From the NCBI GenBank assembly GCA_023846275.1, contig CM043869.1, positions 37,660,737-37,724,736 on the forward strand: a stretch of 64,000 nt of DNA, given 5' to 3'. The notes below the pieces were generated by a model. That model ran no database searches. It was not told the DNA's origin and saw only the letters and a list, made by a program, of their open reading frames with translations. How positions within the stretch are numbered: the stretch's first letter is position 1; the number at the start of each line of letters is the position of its first letter. Below are positions 10,786 to 26,000 of this stretch, piece after piece. The position numbers and the translations under genes were made by a program. Source of the DNA: Vanilla planifolia (taxonomy: Eukaryota > Streptophyta > Magnoliopsida > Asparagales > Orchidaceae).

Positions 10786-13499
10786 TCATGAAGCCAGTAT
10801 CCTTCCAATCATTCCCTGGGTCCAAGTAGCAGTCTCCTTCAACTGTTCATCACCTGAACGAAAACATTCCCCCATGAAATCAATGTGGAATGTTGTATCT
10901 TTGAATAAAATCTTGACGCTGGGACCGAGGGAATCAGCTAAGTCCCCAAGGACGGCAATTGCAGCCATTGTTACTGCATCATCCCTACATTTACAGATAA
11001 CAGTAGAGTTCAGTTTACAGTCTAGAAGACGATGAAGACTGAATCTTAGAAGACGAGGATCTCAGCAAATAATACGTACCTATTGCTGTCCCGAAACACA
11101 GTCTCTGTAAACTTCAATAAATGGTTCGCACAAGGCATCATCAGATCTGCCTTGGAACTTTTGAACCCTTGGAGTATGCCTGAATAAGCCTCAAAGATGC
11201 CTCGTCTCAGTTGGTTCACATACTCCATCATGTCTTCGTCGGCCACATCTAAGTTAGCACAGAGTTCTGCTGCCCCCGTCAACATTGGCACCACATGGGA
11301 GATGTACTTTTCGAAATGACCACCTATCGCAAGGGCAATGTCTCCAAAGCATGAGAATATTGGAGGTTTGACAGATCTGTGAAGCAAGGGATTTGATAGG
11401 TCCTTGAGAAGATTAGTCATGATTCCGTCACAGAAGGGAAGAACCTTGTCGTCCATGGCGCGGCAGATGTCCCCAACAACTCCTACAGAAATAGAACAGA
11501 CCTGATACTCCTCATGATTCTTTAAACCCATGTCAAGATACTGATAGAAGTCAAGCATGTATTTGGCAAACTCTGGCCCAGTAGCATAAGCAAGCGCTCC
11601 AATTGCAAGCATTGCTTCTTCATGAACTGTAGTGCTGCGGCAGGCAAAGACACGGAGAAGTAATGACATTATCTGATCTGCAGCCTGAATAACTACTGGT
11701 TTTGTATCATTACAACCACTCAATTTCTGAATTATTACTTGTAGTACTCCACAGAGTAATGCTTGTAGATCACTTTGTTTCTCTTTCCCATCTGGGGACA
11801 AAATTTGAAGTTCAACATTCTGGCCTAACCTGTTCATGATTTCATTAAGTAGCTGAGCCAACATCTCCGAGGTCTGAGGAAGTTGGCAGCACCTCACTAT
11901 CTCATTCAAAGTTTCATAAGCTGAAGATCGCAACTTGAAGTTGCAAACATCCGTTCTATCAGCAGCAAACAGTATGGCAGAAATAAGCTCCCCAACATAA
12001 GGCATAAGAACTGATGAAGATGATGAAGCACCTTCATATCCTTGCACAAGAAAGTATATGGCTCCACAAACCTTCTCGGCCACATTAGGAGCATCTCTAG
12101 TGCTTTCCAGTAACACAGACATGATGCGACGCATATTAGAAGGTGTCACCACTGGATGCGCACAGTCTGAAGAATGCAGAATCTCAAATATTCTACCCAA
12201 TGTCCAAGCCGTTGTGTCTTTCACATTGCGATTCTGGTCTTTCATAGCATTCAACAGGAAATCCAATCCAGTACAAACCAGAGGTGAGAGCTTCTCAACA
12301 GATGGACCTTCAAGGATGGACCCAAAGGCAAAAGTTGCTGCCTCTCGACTTCTCCAATCAGGTTTTGCAATGTTATCCTCAACAAAAGGCATCACAAGGG
12401 TCACAATTTCATCGCCAACAGTCCTTGCAACGAGTCCAAGGCACGTACCACCAGCCATCGAAAGATTCCATGCACCATCATCTAAGTCCTGGTCCTCTTC
12501 TTGTTTCTGCAGCGTTTCAAGCAACATAGGGACAAGAATGGGCAGCGCTGTCTTTATAAAATGATAACACCCAATTGAACTTCCAAGATCATTCCCTTCA
12601 TTGTCATCTTGAATTTGAATCTCTTCATCACATATTGTGCTCCAAAATTCAATAGCTTGAAGTGCAACAGGCTCCTCATCCAACTTTACAGCATTTGCAG
12701 TCAAGGTGAAGAGTGTCTCCATATAAGGCCCTAGAATTTCATAATACATAGATGCGATAGAAACTAGACACTCAAATGCTGCTTGTCTAATCTGCAACTC
12801 TGCTGATACTGCAGCTTCGCAAACAACTTTCATGATGTAGTTTCTCTCCATTTCATTCTCAAAATTAGTCTCAGCAAAACTAAGGGCATTATACAATGAC
12901 CTCACAGCAGCAAGACGAACATCAGGACTCTCTTGTGCAGCAGTCATACCTTGTACAACAGCAGTAAGGATCGTATTTACTTGTTCCTGCTCCAAATCAT
13001 GAGGTGATATCTCTTCACACACATACCCGAGCGTCTCCAATGTTGATTGTTTCAGAAAAGCTGGTGTATCTGATTGGGTCATATTGTTCAGCAAGCGTAC
13101 AATGAGTTCCTGCCATTCTCTTCGTGGGATTTCAATTGAAGCTACCTTAGCAATTACCTGAGACGCAGAACGCCTTGCTTGAGACGCAAGAGATCCAAGA
13201 GTCTGTAGTAAAGACTCCTTAATTTGAACTTTGACGGAAGGATCAAGTGCAACCCAAGTTTGAGTTTGTTCTTCTTTTCTAATCAAGTCCTTTGAGTCCA
13301 AGGAATTCTTAAGGATGATTCCAGCAAGCCTTCGTGATTCAGGAGGTTTTTGTTCATCCAGCAATTCGGCCGACAAGGATAACAGGAACTGAGGGAGATT
13401 TTTATCCTGAAATTGCTTAAGATTCTCCTCCGCAGTGCTTCGAACATTGCCATCAGAAGATTGAGCAGAAAGGAGAAGCTGAGTAAACAAACTAGCCAT
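10786..13499 (-). CDS. KPNB1: Importin subunit beta-1 (nuclear transport receptor)
   Basis: Karyopherin beta-1 carries importin-alpha/cargo complexes through the nuclear pore and releases them on binding Ran-GTP. The gene has two coding exons: 11080-13499 (806 codons plus 2 bases) and 10786-10984, joined by a 95-bp GT/AG intron that splits an Arg codon. The predicted protein is 872 residues, the usual length for plant importin beta. The N-terminal Ran-binding domain spans about residues 21-100. HEAT repeats fill the rest. The acidic loop followed by Trp (EEDQDLDDGAWN, residues 334-345) matches the conserved acidic loop of the family. The start MASLFTQLLLSAQSSDGNVR fits importin beta and lies 10 bp after a clean splice acceptor (exon from 13509), so the 5' leader is spliced. 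The reading frame is intact and no residue looks missing. Very high confidence. Confidence 0.96.
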
Positions 13500-13509
13500 G
13501 TTCTTGTTC

Positions 13510-16500
13510 CTACAAAAACAGTACCTATTTGCATTTTAGGACAGAATCAAGAAAATTTTTGCTTAAGTGCACGGTAAATGTTCATAGAATAGAAAAGAAT
13601 GAATGGTACTTTTAAACTTCTAAAAATAGGGTATCATTGATCAATCTCAAATAAATAGCTAATTGGACAGCTTTGCAGAGATTTGCTAATCTTTAGGATA
13701 GGCCAAATGACCAAGCTTGGGGGATAAAACTTAAGATAAGAATGAGCAAAAAATTTGTAAAAAAGTTCATTATATAAAAAAGATTTCCTATGATCCCTCT
13801 TCACCCGCTAACCTTTTTGGTTCGACTTGGTATATTCAAGCTATTCAAGTTTCTACACCAACTAGAAACTTAATTAAATTTAATATAGCACTCAATCAAG
13901 CAAACCAATTCAATCACATTCAAATTGACAAATCAGTAACACACCTACCAACATAACTCCTGCCATCAAGTTGACAAAGTACAATAACTCATATTAGTTC
14001 TTAGTTCGCAATATTATATAGGCCAATTTAAGGGATGGTGGTGGCCTAGTACCAACCAGACTTCAACTTTCTTCAATTACACCATACAAAGTGTCACGTG
14101 AATAGACTCAATGAGCAGCCAACACATATTCCACACCCAAATTCTATTTCCCATAGTCAAATATCTTTCTACTAAAAATGGAAGTCGGATAGGCCAAGCT
14201 GACTTCACGCCATATCAATCAAGCCCAAAGAATGGAAAACTTAGTTCAACTACTCTAATTAGTTAAGCTAAAAAGGACAGATAATTTTTTCCAAGTGCCT
14301 TGAATGTTAATAAAGATGAAGTTAAACAATAACCCTCCCTCCCTTCCAAGTTCATAAAACTGTACAAAAAAAACCAATAAACTCATCAAGTTTTACTCCA
14401 ATTGATCACAACTAAGGCTTACTACCATCAAATAAACACCACTAACGCCTTCTTATCAATCTCCCTGCAACAAGGACAAATTGCTCGATGTTGATATTTC
14501 ACAGGAAATCAACGCTGTTACTCAATGTTCAATCAACAAGACATTTTGATTTAATTAAAGCCTTAAAGAATAGACTTCTGAGGGGCAACCTTTGACTAAA
14601 AAAAATCAGAACTCAATCGACTATTGAAAGCCAAACAATTCAACCCTTAGGATCCACCAATAACCAAACGGATTTGAATCATGTGCAAGAGTCTCATTAA
14701 AAAAAAATAAAAATAAAAATATTAAATATGTCCCATCAGTATCATTGCTATAGATATTTCTTTACATTCAATTATAATATCCTTAATGAACAAAAACTTA
14801 GCATAACAAATAATTCATAAAACAAAAACCTAACTTCAGAATGCATTTCCAGATGGTGTTGAGCAGATACAGCAAGATGAATTTATGGAGCATAAATTCA
14901 TAGAAAATTTTGTGTTTTTTCTTTTTCCCATCATCCCAATTTTATTATAGTTAAGGCATACGACAAAATTCGTCATGATACCATAGAATTGCAGCATTAT
15001 AATAAAATAATGGAAGTAGTAAGCGAATAATCAACAACGTAACCATTATACTAATGGCATTATTGCCAGTCACATAACATCAATGGTAGTGATCTCCTAT
15101 ATTAAAATTATGACCAAGCTGTTTAAAAAGGTACCAAAAAAGCCTCAAAACCACACTTGCTTGACAGGATACACTGTGTTACAGGACACAATTACAGATA
15201 TCTCGAATAATTTTATATATAATTAAGATAACAATTGTTATCGAGTCAATTTGCAAGTTTCCAATATTCAAAATTAGTGCAACAAGTATGATCATGATAG
15301 CCGAGAAGAGCCAGTCCTTAACATTGCATAATTTTATATTTTAGTTAGTAAGATGCACTTGATATAGTCGCAGTGTCTTCAACATTAAGAATTTGCAAAA
15401 TCAACATCACAACTGATTAGAAGAATCTAGTCTAATTCTACATGCGAGTGTGCATGAACACTACAATGTTATGAATTGCTAAAATCTTGGATACTGAAAT
15501 AGGCATGACTATCAAAACGAATGCATTTAATATTACATTCATGCATTTGTGTGTACATGACATGCCTGTTGGAATATAACTGTTGATTTGAAAAATTATT
15601 CTAACGCCATAACTCATAAAAGCATGTCATTCAAGATAAAACCAAAAAATGGTAAATTAAAATGCATGCCTTCACATTTGCATGTTCTTTCAGAACCAAT
15701 GAAACACTCGCAGATAAAGTTTAGCACATAAACAACACAGTATTCAGTCTTATAGAACTTTAGAAAATAAAATTCCAAGTGCAAAAATAGAATTAGGGAA
15801 ATAAAAAGTGGGGATTCTAATTTTCTACGTCCCTAACATAGGAAACAAAAAATATATAAAAAAATATGTTCAAAGTTAGCTCCAACATATACCTATGTTT
15901 TTTGGGCAAAATGATTAAAAAAACAGATAGCACAGTGGATGCATGAGTCTATAAAGCAGGCTTTGTATTAGAGCAATCTGCAAATCCAAGCAGTGTATAG
16001 CCTAAATTTGTTAACTCATGTAAAGACAGAAAGCCACCACAAAAAATGCAGAGAACTAAAATAGAATTGCTGTTTAGAACTCAGTATGAATACCGTGCAC
16101 AACAATAAGCTAATCAAAGTAGAGTGTCAACACTAACAAAACAAAGAAGATGAATTCAGTGTGACAAAAGTCAACAAATGTAAAAAAATAACCAAACTAA
16201 AAATTGGATCCGCATATCTAAATTACTCTCCAATGCAAAAACGACAATACTTAAAATTGTTAATGCTTCCTATAATAGGATAGCAATACAGCAGTAAAAG
16301 GTTCAAACTTTTATTTCAATATATTTGACCCACAAAAAACACGCCAGGAAAAGAAGAAAGTGAATTCGATCAAGAGCAAGAAATACATTTCGTCGTTCCA
16401 ATAATACAACATTCCCAAAATGCCATTAACTTGAATTTAGTCTCCAGAAAATAAATTATAGTACAACCACGCAGATTTTGTCTGGAACTTCTAAGTAAAA

Positions 16501-16958
16501 AATGGATTCACACTGCTTAAAATTAATATGCATTGCACAAAAAGTATATTGTCAACTGCATCGTAAAATGTAACAACAGCTAAACTTTCGACAGCCCAGC
16601 CCAGGCATACAAAATGGAAGACGAAAATTTCTCAAACTAAAATCTCGAAAACAAAACATATAAACAGAAAATAAAACCAAAACGGAAGAAGCAGAACCCG
16701 CAGAAGACGACGCAACCTTAACAACAAACCTATAACGGTTGAATGTCAAAACAAAAACAAGTGCCGGCTATGAAACCTAAACACAAAAAAAAAAACCAAC
16801 TAAAATCAATGCCTCCCGCAAAAAACCAGGGACATGCATCGGCTAAGAATGCAGCTAAACAGTCTCCGATTTCCTTTACCTTAGTCGCAAATCGGCCTAG
16901 TAGTAATATTCCTCCGATACCTACTCGTCGAAGCTTGGGGAAGTGATACTGATCTTAC
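13510..16958 (-). other. Probable long 5'-leader intron of the importin beta gene
   Basis: The coding exon of importin beta is preceded at 13510 by an acceptor (TTTTTGTAG before GAACAAGAAC-ATG on the minus strand). A GTAAGA donor at 16954-16958 follows a moderately GC-rich, leader-like stretch. The 3.45 kb between is AT-rich, with pyrimidine and A runs and no credible gene on either strand, which fits an intron. The acceptor is seen directly; pairing it with this donor is an inference. Confidence 0.5.
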
Positions 16959-17100
16959 TCCACTTCCTTCTCAAGCGGTAGACCTCTCCCTAGCGTCGTA
17001 GCATAAAACCTGGAGGAATGGTGGTGGTCGTCGGCCAGTGATCAGTCTTTTTCGAACTGGTCAAACAAGCGGGAGTAACGATTCCCTGCAGCTAAAACCC
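16959..17100 (-). other. Probable non-coding first exon of importin beta
   Basis: On the minus strand this stretch starts near a telo-box-like AAATTAGGGTTTTAGC (about 17090-17105) and runs through a GC-richer, ATG-poor leader to a GTAAGA donor. Telo-box motifs near transcription starts are common in plant housekeeping genes. The exact transcription start is not defined. Confidence 0.4.
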
Positions 17101-17120
17101 TAATTTTTTGAAAGGCACCA

Positions 17121-17128
17121 CCACGTGG
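17121..17128. promoter_or_regulatory. Palindromic G-box upstream of importin beta
   Basis: A perfect CCACGTGG palindrome lies just upstream of the inferred importin transcription start. G-boxes bind plant bZIP and bHLH factors. The site is seen directly; its function is inferred from position only. Confidence 0.45.
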
Positions 17129-17129
17129 C

Positions 17130-20100
17130 AATGCCAAAAGCGATCATCCCTTGGACATGTGGTCCAAATTCAAGTATTTCGTACATTTCCCACATTCAAT
17201 ATGAAGCCCAGCTTTGAATCTTGTCGTATTTTAGGGCCCCGGCTTTAAATTTTATTATAATTTTAATTTTTTATCAACAGCTTGCCTAACAATCCTATTT
17301 AATGGCTTTTTATATTTTTATTCACAAATAATTTAAAAATAAGTCATAACACATCCCAAAGTCAGTGAACTAAAGTCCCCTCGTTCAAGTTATTAAATAG
17401 TCAAGGGAGCTGTGATTATAAGAGTTATTATGATAACTTATTGGTTACTATAAAGTCTCATATGTATTTGATGTATATTTGTTATATAGCCAAGAGTGAT
17501 GATTGTTTATTTTATATATAAGAGTTTATCATTATACTTTCGACATTTGATTAAATTAACTCGTTCTATAACTACAAGTTTACGACAATATTTGTTATTT
17601 TTTTATACATAAAGTCACCTACGAGAGCTTAAGATGAGTTTAAAAGAATGCCTCCATAATGTTTGTAATACTTTCTTAACATAATTGACAAGCTTGTAAT
17701 GTGTTAAACTATGTATTTATTTAAAAAAAAGAAAAATTTAGAAATAATTTATTCATTAGATTAATTTATATTTATATATCATTGTGCTTTTAAAACAAAT
17801 GGATCTCAAAGTTTATTGAATTTGTAAAATTACATTTGGTTATTAAATCTCATTGTTATTAGTAAACCAAAACTATATTTTTTTTTTTAAACCTTTATGA
17901 TTTATATTGAAGATCATAATCGATGGGCATTATCATCTCTTAATCACATGGAACATTTCTATTATACCATGGATAAATGTCAAACATCACCAAATGGTTA
18001 CCAAACCCGTATTGTTCATCATTGCACCATCATTGTTGACCACCACTCACCTTAGGTTGATGCATATATTAGGAATTAGCAAGTTGCAAAAAAACAATTT
18101 AACATCAACAACCAAACTTTATGTTGTTATCTTTGCGAACCAAATGATCATGATTGACCATAAAAGTAAATATTATTTTGAAACATTATATTTTAAATAC
18201 AACAAAATCAATAATTACATCATTTTACAATTATGAGTTTGAAATTAATAAAGATTTTAAATTGCATCCCAATGTACACAACTTTTACCAATTTCAAAAA
18301 ATTACAAAACTAATTTTAATACTTGTTCTTTCAATTTTTTAATGATAAGGATTTCTTAAAAAAATTATAAATGCACTTGATATTTGTCAAATGCAACCGA
18401 ATCTCAACAACAAAACCTTTGATATGTGTTCATACGATAAAACAAATCATAGACAATAGCAATGGCTCGTGTTTGAATATGTTTTGATGGATTATATAAT
18501 CTACACATTTAGAAGTTTGGTTCCGTTACTTTTTGACAAGTTGCAAACTTAGATGAAAACTTGAGACTCATGAAAAAGTGCATTATCGAACATACATTTT
18601 TTTTGTCTCCTTCTCTTTAGTCAAATATAATTTGAATATTCAAGAAAAAAGTGAAATTGTTATGTTTTATGAATCTTTTTTATTGTTTTGATTGACAAAC
18701 AATTGAATGCATATTGCAACTATTGAAAATATTGAAAGTACAAATAGCATATGTTAAATACAAATCATAAAGACATAACATTCTCTCATTTTAAATTAAG
18801 ACATTCATTATCTATTTTATTGATTATGAAAACCCATAATATCTTGTATTTAAAATTCCCTAAATAAGAACCTCAATAAACATGACTGCTACTCATCTTA
18901 TTGTTTTAGACCAATTGTCACATCATATATTCATACATATTTAGTTTGATTATTCAAAATTTGTATTCGAATATTATAATTAATGACAAAACATATTTCT
19001 ATTATGTTAAATATCAAATAACTAAAGATTTATAATCAAAACATGAAAATGTAAAGCTTCATATATAAATTGCATAGAAACTTTTGTCATAATATTTAGA
19101 CGCCATTTGGTACGATTGAATTAAGAATAGTGGTTCCTAAATATTAAATATTTTTAAAATAATATATATGTAAACATATCATTCTCTTAAATCTTATATC
19201 TATTCTGAGGTAGGAAGAAATGTTTCATGGTTGTATGTTCACAAAAGAGAAAATTGAAAGGAGAAAGCTTTAGAAAAGAGCTTATAAGCTTGGGAAAGGA
19301 GAGATTGAATAAGAGATTGTGGTGAAAAACTGACTATTAGTTGAGGTGAGCTTCTCATATGTTTCCCTTACAATTTTGGGATATTTTAGGGATCCAAGAG
19401 TTTTATGCATGCAATAGTTGTAACCATGACAATCGTTAGACTTGTTAAAATGAATATAATAGCATAAGATTTGTAAAAAGAATTGGTCCTAGGAACACTT
19501 GATGCTTCAAGTGATTATCAAACAAGTTGAATGGGTGACTGGATATTTGATAACAAAAGAATAAGAAAGAGTCTCTTTTGGATGTTTCATGAAACAATAT
19601 GATGATTATTGGATTAGAAACATATGGTTTGATGAGGAATGATATAGTATGACAAAACAAAATAGATAACACATGAATTTTTAGCAAAGGATAGACTAAC
19701 AATTCATAATCTTTAGTTTTTTAGATTTATATGAATCAATTGATCCAATGAAAAGCTAGAGAATGAATGATAGATGATCAAACTTATGCTTTATACATCT
19801 AACAAGTGTTTGATAAACCATATTGTAGTTCAACATAAATGGATTATGTAATCGTAAGAGAGAGAAAATATTTAATAGATTCTTAAGAGCTATTAAAAGA
19901 TGTGTCAAACACATGTTGCATGCCCTGATAAGAAGGATCATACAACCTTGTTGTGGTAATGAATGATCCGATCAAAGTAAAGTTGAATGTAAAAAAAATG
20001 TTCTATCAAGCTCAATTAATGCAATGAATATAATAAGATTAATACATCAAACATATAAAAAGATTACAATATAAATGATATGTATAAGTGTATAACGAAA

Positions 20101-22830
20101 AATGGGAAATGAAAGAATTGAATACCATAACTCTTCCAATATTAAGATAAGTCTTGGTACTTTTATAAGTAAATAAATCTGATGTACTAATAGTTTATAG
20201 TAATTTTAAGAGCATTTTGACACTCTTTAAGATACATATATTTGATGTATTATTATGCATCTGCATGATTTTAATTGTATATAATGATATCATATTATAT
20301 AATTTCACATGCAATATCATTTTTTTTTATATTAAACAATAAACATAACATAATAATTTGATTGTACAAGTATATGATAACATGTGATTATTAAGCACTT
20401 AGTAGGTTGCATTAGTATTATATATGTATAAACACATGATATACAGGTAAAATAATAATTATAAAGATTGCATGATAAGATAATAGCATATTAGTGGTAC
20501 CATGATAATAAAGTAGCTTATCAATAAGAAGTGTAACTGAAAACTCTATAAAATTTGAGAGTGGACTTTCAATGAAAAAAGACTTATGATGTGAATATTA
20601 TAAAAAGAGAGAGAGAAAGAGACTTATCAATATGTAAGTTAATAAGAGATATTACCAAATATGCATCAATTAATAAGAAAAAAAAGTATAACAAATGTGC
20701 GATTACTAAATAATGCTTATAAATATGTATTAGGGTGAGATGTATGTTAAGTAAATAATAATTATACTAAGTAAATGTAAATGCCTCAACTAATAATCTT
20801 CTTAATCAATTAAAAGATAGGATTTGCACAAGTGAAAATCTTATGAAGATAATAAAACTTTGATGGAGATTTAAAGATGTGACACAATATCAAATACTAA
20901 CAAACTTAAAATCACAAACAAAATAATCAAACTAATATAATCAAAAGTAAAGTTATATAAAAATGTGTCTAAAATTTTAAACAAAAAATTTATCATGCTC
21001 CCAATAATTCAACAAACACTAATCATTATCTTTCTCAAAACTCAAAAGTATCATTCATTCTTATGACATAAAAAATTTTAATATTTGATGTAGTAAATGT
21101 ATGATCTCATGCATGATAAGTGATATAAATATTAATAAGATTTATAGATCTCGTTAGATAAATACAATAAGATAATCAAAATAAAAAAAATCTATAATAA
21201 ATAAGTCAATATAATAAAACAAAATCCATATTATAAACTGTGATGATAAGTTACATGTATTAATTTAGAACTATGTTAAATGTCATATATATCAAAAGTA
21301 ATTTAGATAGATGTAAGTTTTTTTTATTTATTATAATTTATAATATTTTATATTATTATGAAATTCTATTCTATTTGAATCATTGTCCTCTATAGATTAA
21401 ACAATCATACTAATAAATAACCTCCAATCAATATCCATCTCAATTATCCACATAACACTATGTAGATATCTATTATAAAGATAGATATTATATGATTTCA
21501 CACGTTATGCCTAATATTATTAGACAAGTATGATATTTATATTCTACAATCCAATATGCTTAACTTAGTATAATACATATATTTATATTAAGATCACAAC
21601 ACACACATTAAACATATATTTAATTTGATGATCGATACCATGCAATTCAATACGTTAGCCCAATTTTTGATGATAATGTTAAAAAAATCTCATTTTTATT
21701 GATATGTTTAAATAATATTTTTAATTAATTTTAAGAATATGACATATTTTTAAATATATTATTATTATTATTTTATATATAAATAATATATTTTAAGAAA
21801 TTAACTTGATTTATTTTAATCATACATTTTTATAATTATCTTGGTTTAATTTTAGAATTTATCTTTTTGATATGACTTGAAAATTAAGAAATGTTACAAT
21901 AAATCATATATTTTTGACATACTTAATGTAGATAATATTATACATGACATAAGACTGTAATATTTTAATTTCTTATTGCATATCTTATAACTCATTAGTT
22001 CTAAACTCATAATACTAAAATATCGTTGTAGCATTTTTCTTTTAATATTGAGCTTTTATGTCTATGTAGATAATATCTAATATATGCTAATAAATAATAT
22101 CAACATGCAAGCATTAGTTTTGTAATAATTTTATTTAACAAATGTGATATTAACACATGTTATTCCAATGGATGTGAGACCATAGCATAATGTCCCATGG
22201 TTACTATCTTGCTTATTCTAATATTGCTCTTATTGTGGAGCATCTTTACTTAAATGATCCAATTTGTTATAAATAATAAAAAACTTAAGAAGTAATATAA
22301 GATTTTATGATTACTTTTTGCTTGAGTTAATGCTTATGCACTATAGTCCATCAAATGATTGCTCAATACTAATCTTTCTTCATTTATTGTGCATTGTTTC
22401 CTTATTTTCTTTCACATTATTTTTCTTGTTATATTGTCATACGAACACTCTACGCATTTATTGTTAAATCATTTTTGTAGTTTAACATGCTTCATTTGAA
22501 TTTTAATGAAAAATAAAAATAAAAATAAATAATAAAATAATATTATTTTACACATAATGACTTTTTCTACATTCAATCTAGTACTATAATTTTATCAAAT
22601 TATTAATATAGTCACTCCTTGGAAAGAAATTGATTCCATACAATATTATCTACACAAATTTAACAAATTAGAAACAAATTTTTTGATATATTGCATTATT
22701 ATATTTTTATTAAAATCATCAAACAAACATAACTTTAATCAAAATTCTCATTAGATAATTTTCATAACTTTATTTTTTTCACTAAAAGAAAATAACTATT
22801 TTCATTTCTTTAAAACTCATTCGAATAAAA
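17130..22830. other. Gene-free AT-rich intergenic region
   Basis: About 5.7 kb of very AT-rich DNA with no recognisable gene, RNA or intact element. Short frames exist (109 codons at 17907-18236 plus, 85 codons at 19445-19702 minus), but their translations are low-complexity and show no family motif. Scattered GATAA/ATGATA-rich and T-rich tracts suggest eroded repeats. The last 300 bp or so probably contain the promoter of the unknown gene that starts at 23009. Confidence 0.5.
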
Positions 22831-23008
22831 TAATGTGGACAGCTGTCTCTTCTCCAACTTGCCCTTATAAGCCAATGAGAAAGGTAGGCATGACCAACTC
22901 TATTTTTCTTCAGGCGGATGTTGTTCTGAGATCAGACGAGTCCATTAACTTGGTGATAGCCCGATTAAACTGGATCGGTGATATCGTTTCCGCAGGAGGT
23001 GATACGAG

Positions 23009-26000
23009 ATGGCAAGGACATCGAGGCTGTTACCGGAGAACGATTATGAGGTACTGATGTGATTCTTGTTCTATTCATTTGCTACAAATTACGCTTCCTG
23101 ATTCTTACGAAGGAGCCAATAGATCAAAACCCTAGGTGGATATCTTTTTCACCCGTCATCGTATCATTGTTGCAAGCCATTCTATTTAGAAACTTATATG
23201 GAATATGGGTTAATTTTTATTCTTCCTCGGCAGCTCGCGACTTCTGATTAGTTAATTCGATTAAATTTTCCATAGTTTTTACGAGTCAAAAGAAATGATT
23301 CATCAGTGCTGACCTGCTTTGCAGTAATATCTCAATTGTTTTGCATGTTGACTCTTTTGTGGAGTAAAATGTGTGTTAGTTTTTTGCTTATTGCAGAGGA
23401 GCGCATCATACTGGCTAAGAATGCATTTTTCAAAGGTTAAGGAACATTACTAGAATGGTTGTGGTGCTTGCTTTGATTGCCAGATTTACGGTCATTGGAA
23501 AATGTGAACTTGATATGCTTGTGTTCTGTCTTCTCCTTACCTGTTGATCTAATCAGTAGGGTCAATCAAAGATTGGAAGGTTCACAACATGATACACGTC
23601 CTTGTATGTAGATTACACAGTTCTATGGAGACACCATCTGTACAACGGCATCACTTGCATATTGGTGGGCTAGAAAAATATGGTTTTACTCAATGTTTTG
23701 TCTTGAATGTACAATTGCAAGAAAAGAGAAGCTTTTTAATTCATTCATTGCCTTACTTTGGGGATAATCTTAGTAGTTTTTATTCTGTTTAGTGTTTTAC
23801 AATATTATTGTTGGAAATGATCATGACATATCCATAATCATAACTATGTTTTTAGTGGGAATCTATGCTTGATAATTGATTCAATTAACTCCAACTTTCC
23901 TGTGCAAACGACAATGGTCATGCTTCAATCATTGCAATCACGATACTGATCCATTATCATAACTATCATGTTAACCTTGTTATGCCTTGAGATTTGTAAG
24001 TCTTTTCAGTTTGGCTTCTTTAATTACTTTCAGTTTGGCTTCCTTTTCAAGACATGTGGTCTCTGTTTGATACCTCTCGAGATATCATCCTCGAGACAAT
24101 TTCAATAAACCTTGAGACTTTTGAATATTTATCATGAGACTGTATTTTGTTCTCGACATTTCATTTTTAGTATCAATCATGTATTTCAAAAGACTTTATT
24201 CAAATCTTAAACTAATCTCCCAATTGGTATAGCTTATAGCGTAACAAATGAAGCAATAACATCAATAGTTGAATCATCAACAATTTCTTTCCTTGAGTAA
24301 GCTATTGCGTATTCTATCAAGTATGTGTTGATGATTTTAAGGATGGTGCGCAACGAAATACCCATATGAATCTTTGTCCAAATACTTAATTAAGACAACG
24401 TATCATCTTGAAAAACTGTAATAACTGTCAAAGTGATAAAGTGAAAATAAAGTAAGCCAACGTCTATGAAAAAAATCTAAATATAGATTTAAAACCATGC
24501 TCATAAGAAGGAACCTTCACTATTAAATAATATTTCAGAGTTGTTCAAAAGGGCTCCTTTTTTTTCATATAAAATTTGATATTCTCTTTTCGACAACTCT
24601 GTCATCATTAGTATAACTTTTTATGAATTCAATTTAAATTCTTACACCTTGAAGTCTTAAAACATCTCGTGACTTGAAGTCATAGTTTGCTTATGACCTT
24701 GATTCTTTATGAATAGAAATCACAACATTGTCACGTTGTCTGTATTCCATTATCATTTAGTCATTCACATGATCTGTTGTAGATATGTTTTATCAGATTT
24801 CCACATATGTATTGTGATTCATCATATTCACAACTAGGTTATTAAAGTTGATTAAAGTTGTCATTTAAATATTTTTACCCATGGCTTCGAAAACACAATG
24901 AGTGCTGAAGGAAATTAAAACCATTTTAATTATGATTTATCAAGTGTGCAGCTAGGTCATTGTGGTTGATCAAATTCTTCACAATATTAAAGGCATTTTA
25001 ATTTGTGGATTTCTGGTACTCCAATTGTATTTTTTCCTAAAAACCTGTTTGATTAATGCCTGATAGTTTCCATGGAAATTGTTTCAATCTTGCCAAACCT
25101 CATAAAAATTTGTAATAGAGATTGCATGCACTAAACCATGGTGTTTGGAAATGGTGGGGAGATCTTTTTGCTACTGTTAAAAAAACTGGAAAACAAGGTA
25201 GACAACCTCCAACTTTAGAGTCCATTGATTTGGGCTATTAGTTGAGAAGCATAAAAATTTTCTATAATCCTTTCGGAATTTGAATGCTACCTTAAAATAA
25301 AGTCGTGGTATTGTTAGAGGGCCAAGGTTGGAAGGCTTATGCAAGGGAATCGTTGACATTTTTCTTTCATTGTGCAGCTACCTCAAAGAGTAGGACTAAC
25401 CTGGTGGTATTCATGTTATACCCACAAGAAAATAATATCAAGGAGCATCAAAATGATGGAATTTGTAGGTTATTCTGTGATTTCTAAAATAGGAAGTGGC
25501 ATGCCCCTTCTTTGTTGAGCCCATGCATGGATACATCTCCTCCTCTACCCATCACATTGTCCTAAGTCAATCTTTTAGTAGTTAATATCTTGATGGAGGA
25601 AGTCTAACAAGCTGTCTTTTCTCTTGGGAATAATTGGGTTTTAATTGTCAATGGTATCGTTGACCTTTTATTTTGAGGTTTGTGGAACATTGTTCATGTT
25701 GATTTCTCCAATGCTATAATATAGTCCTTTATTGGAGTTATATGCCTCAAAGATGAAAGGATATTTTGACAATTCAATTTTTAAAAGTTCTCGTATTTGT
25801 TTAGCTAGAACACTTCCATGTACCCGGTTATTATGAAACTTTTGGTCAATAGAATGCAGATTTGCCTTGATCCTTTGTTTTTCTTGAGAAAAGTGTTGTC
25901 TAACGAAGAAGAATTATTAACTTTTGTTTTTTGGCCATAGAGACTTTGCATAATCTTGCCACATCTCTCTCTACTACCAGCCTTATGGCAATCAAAATTG

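Noticed and set aside
16743-16946. 67-codon Lys/Pro/Ser-rich plus-strand frame
   Set aside because: Antisense to the inferred leader-intron start of importin beta, with A-run composition and no homology recognised.
17907-18236. 109-codon frame in AT-rich DNA
   Set aside because: Ile/Asn/Lys/Tyr-rich translation without any motif; expected by chance at this base composition and length of region.
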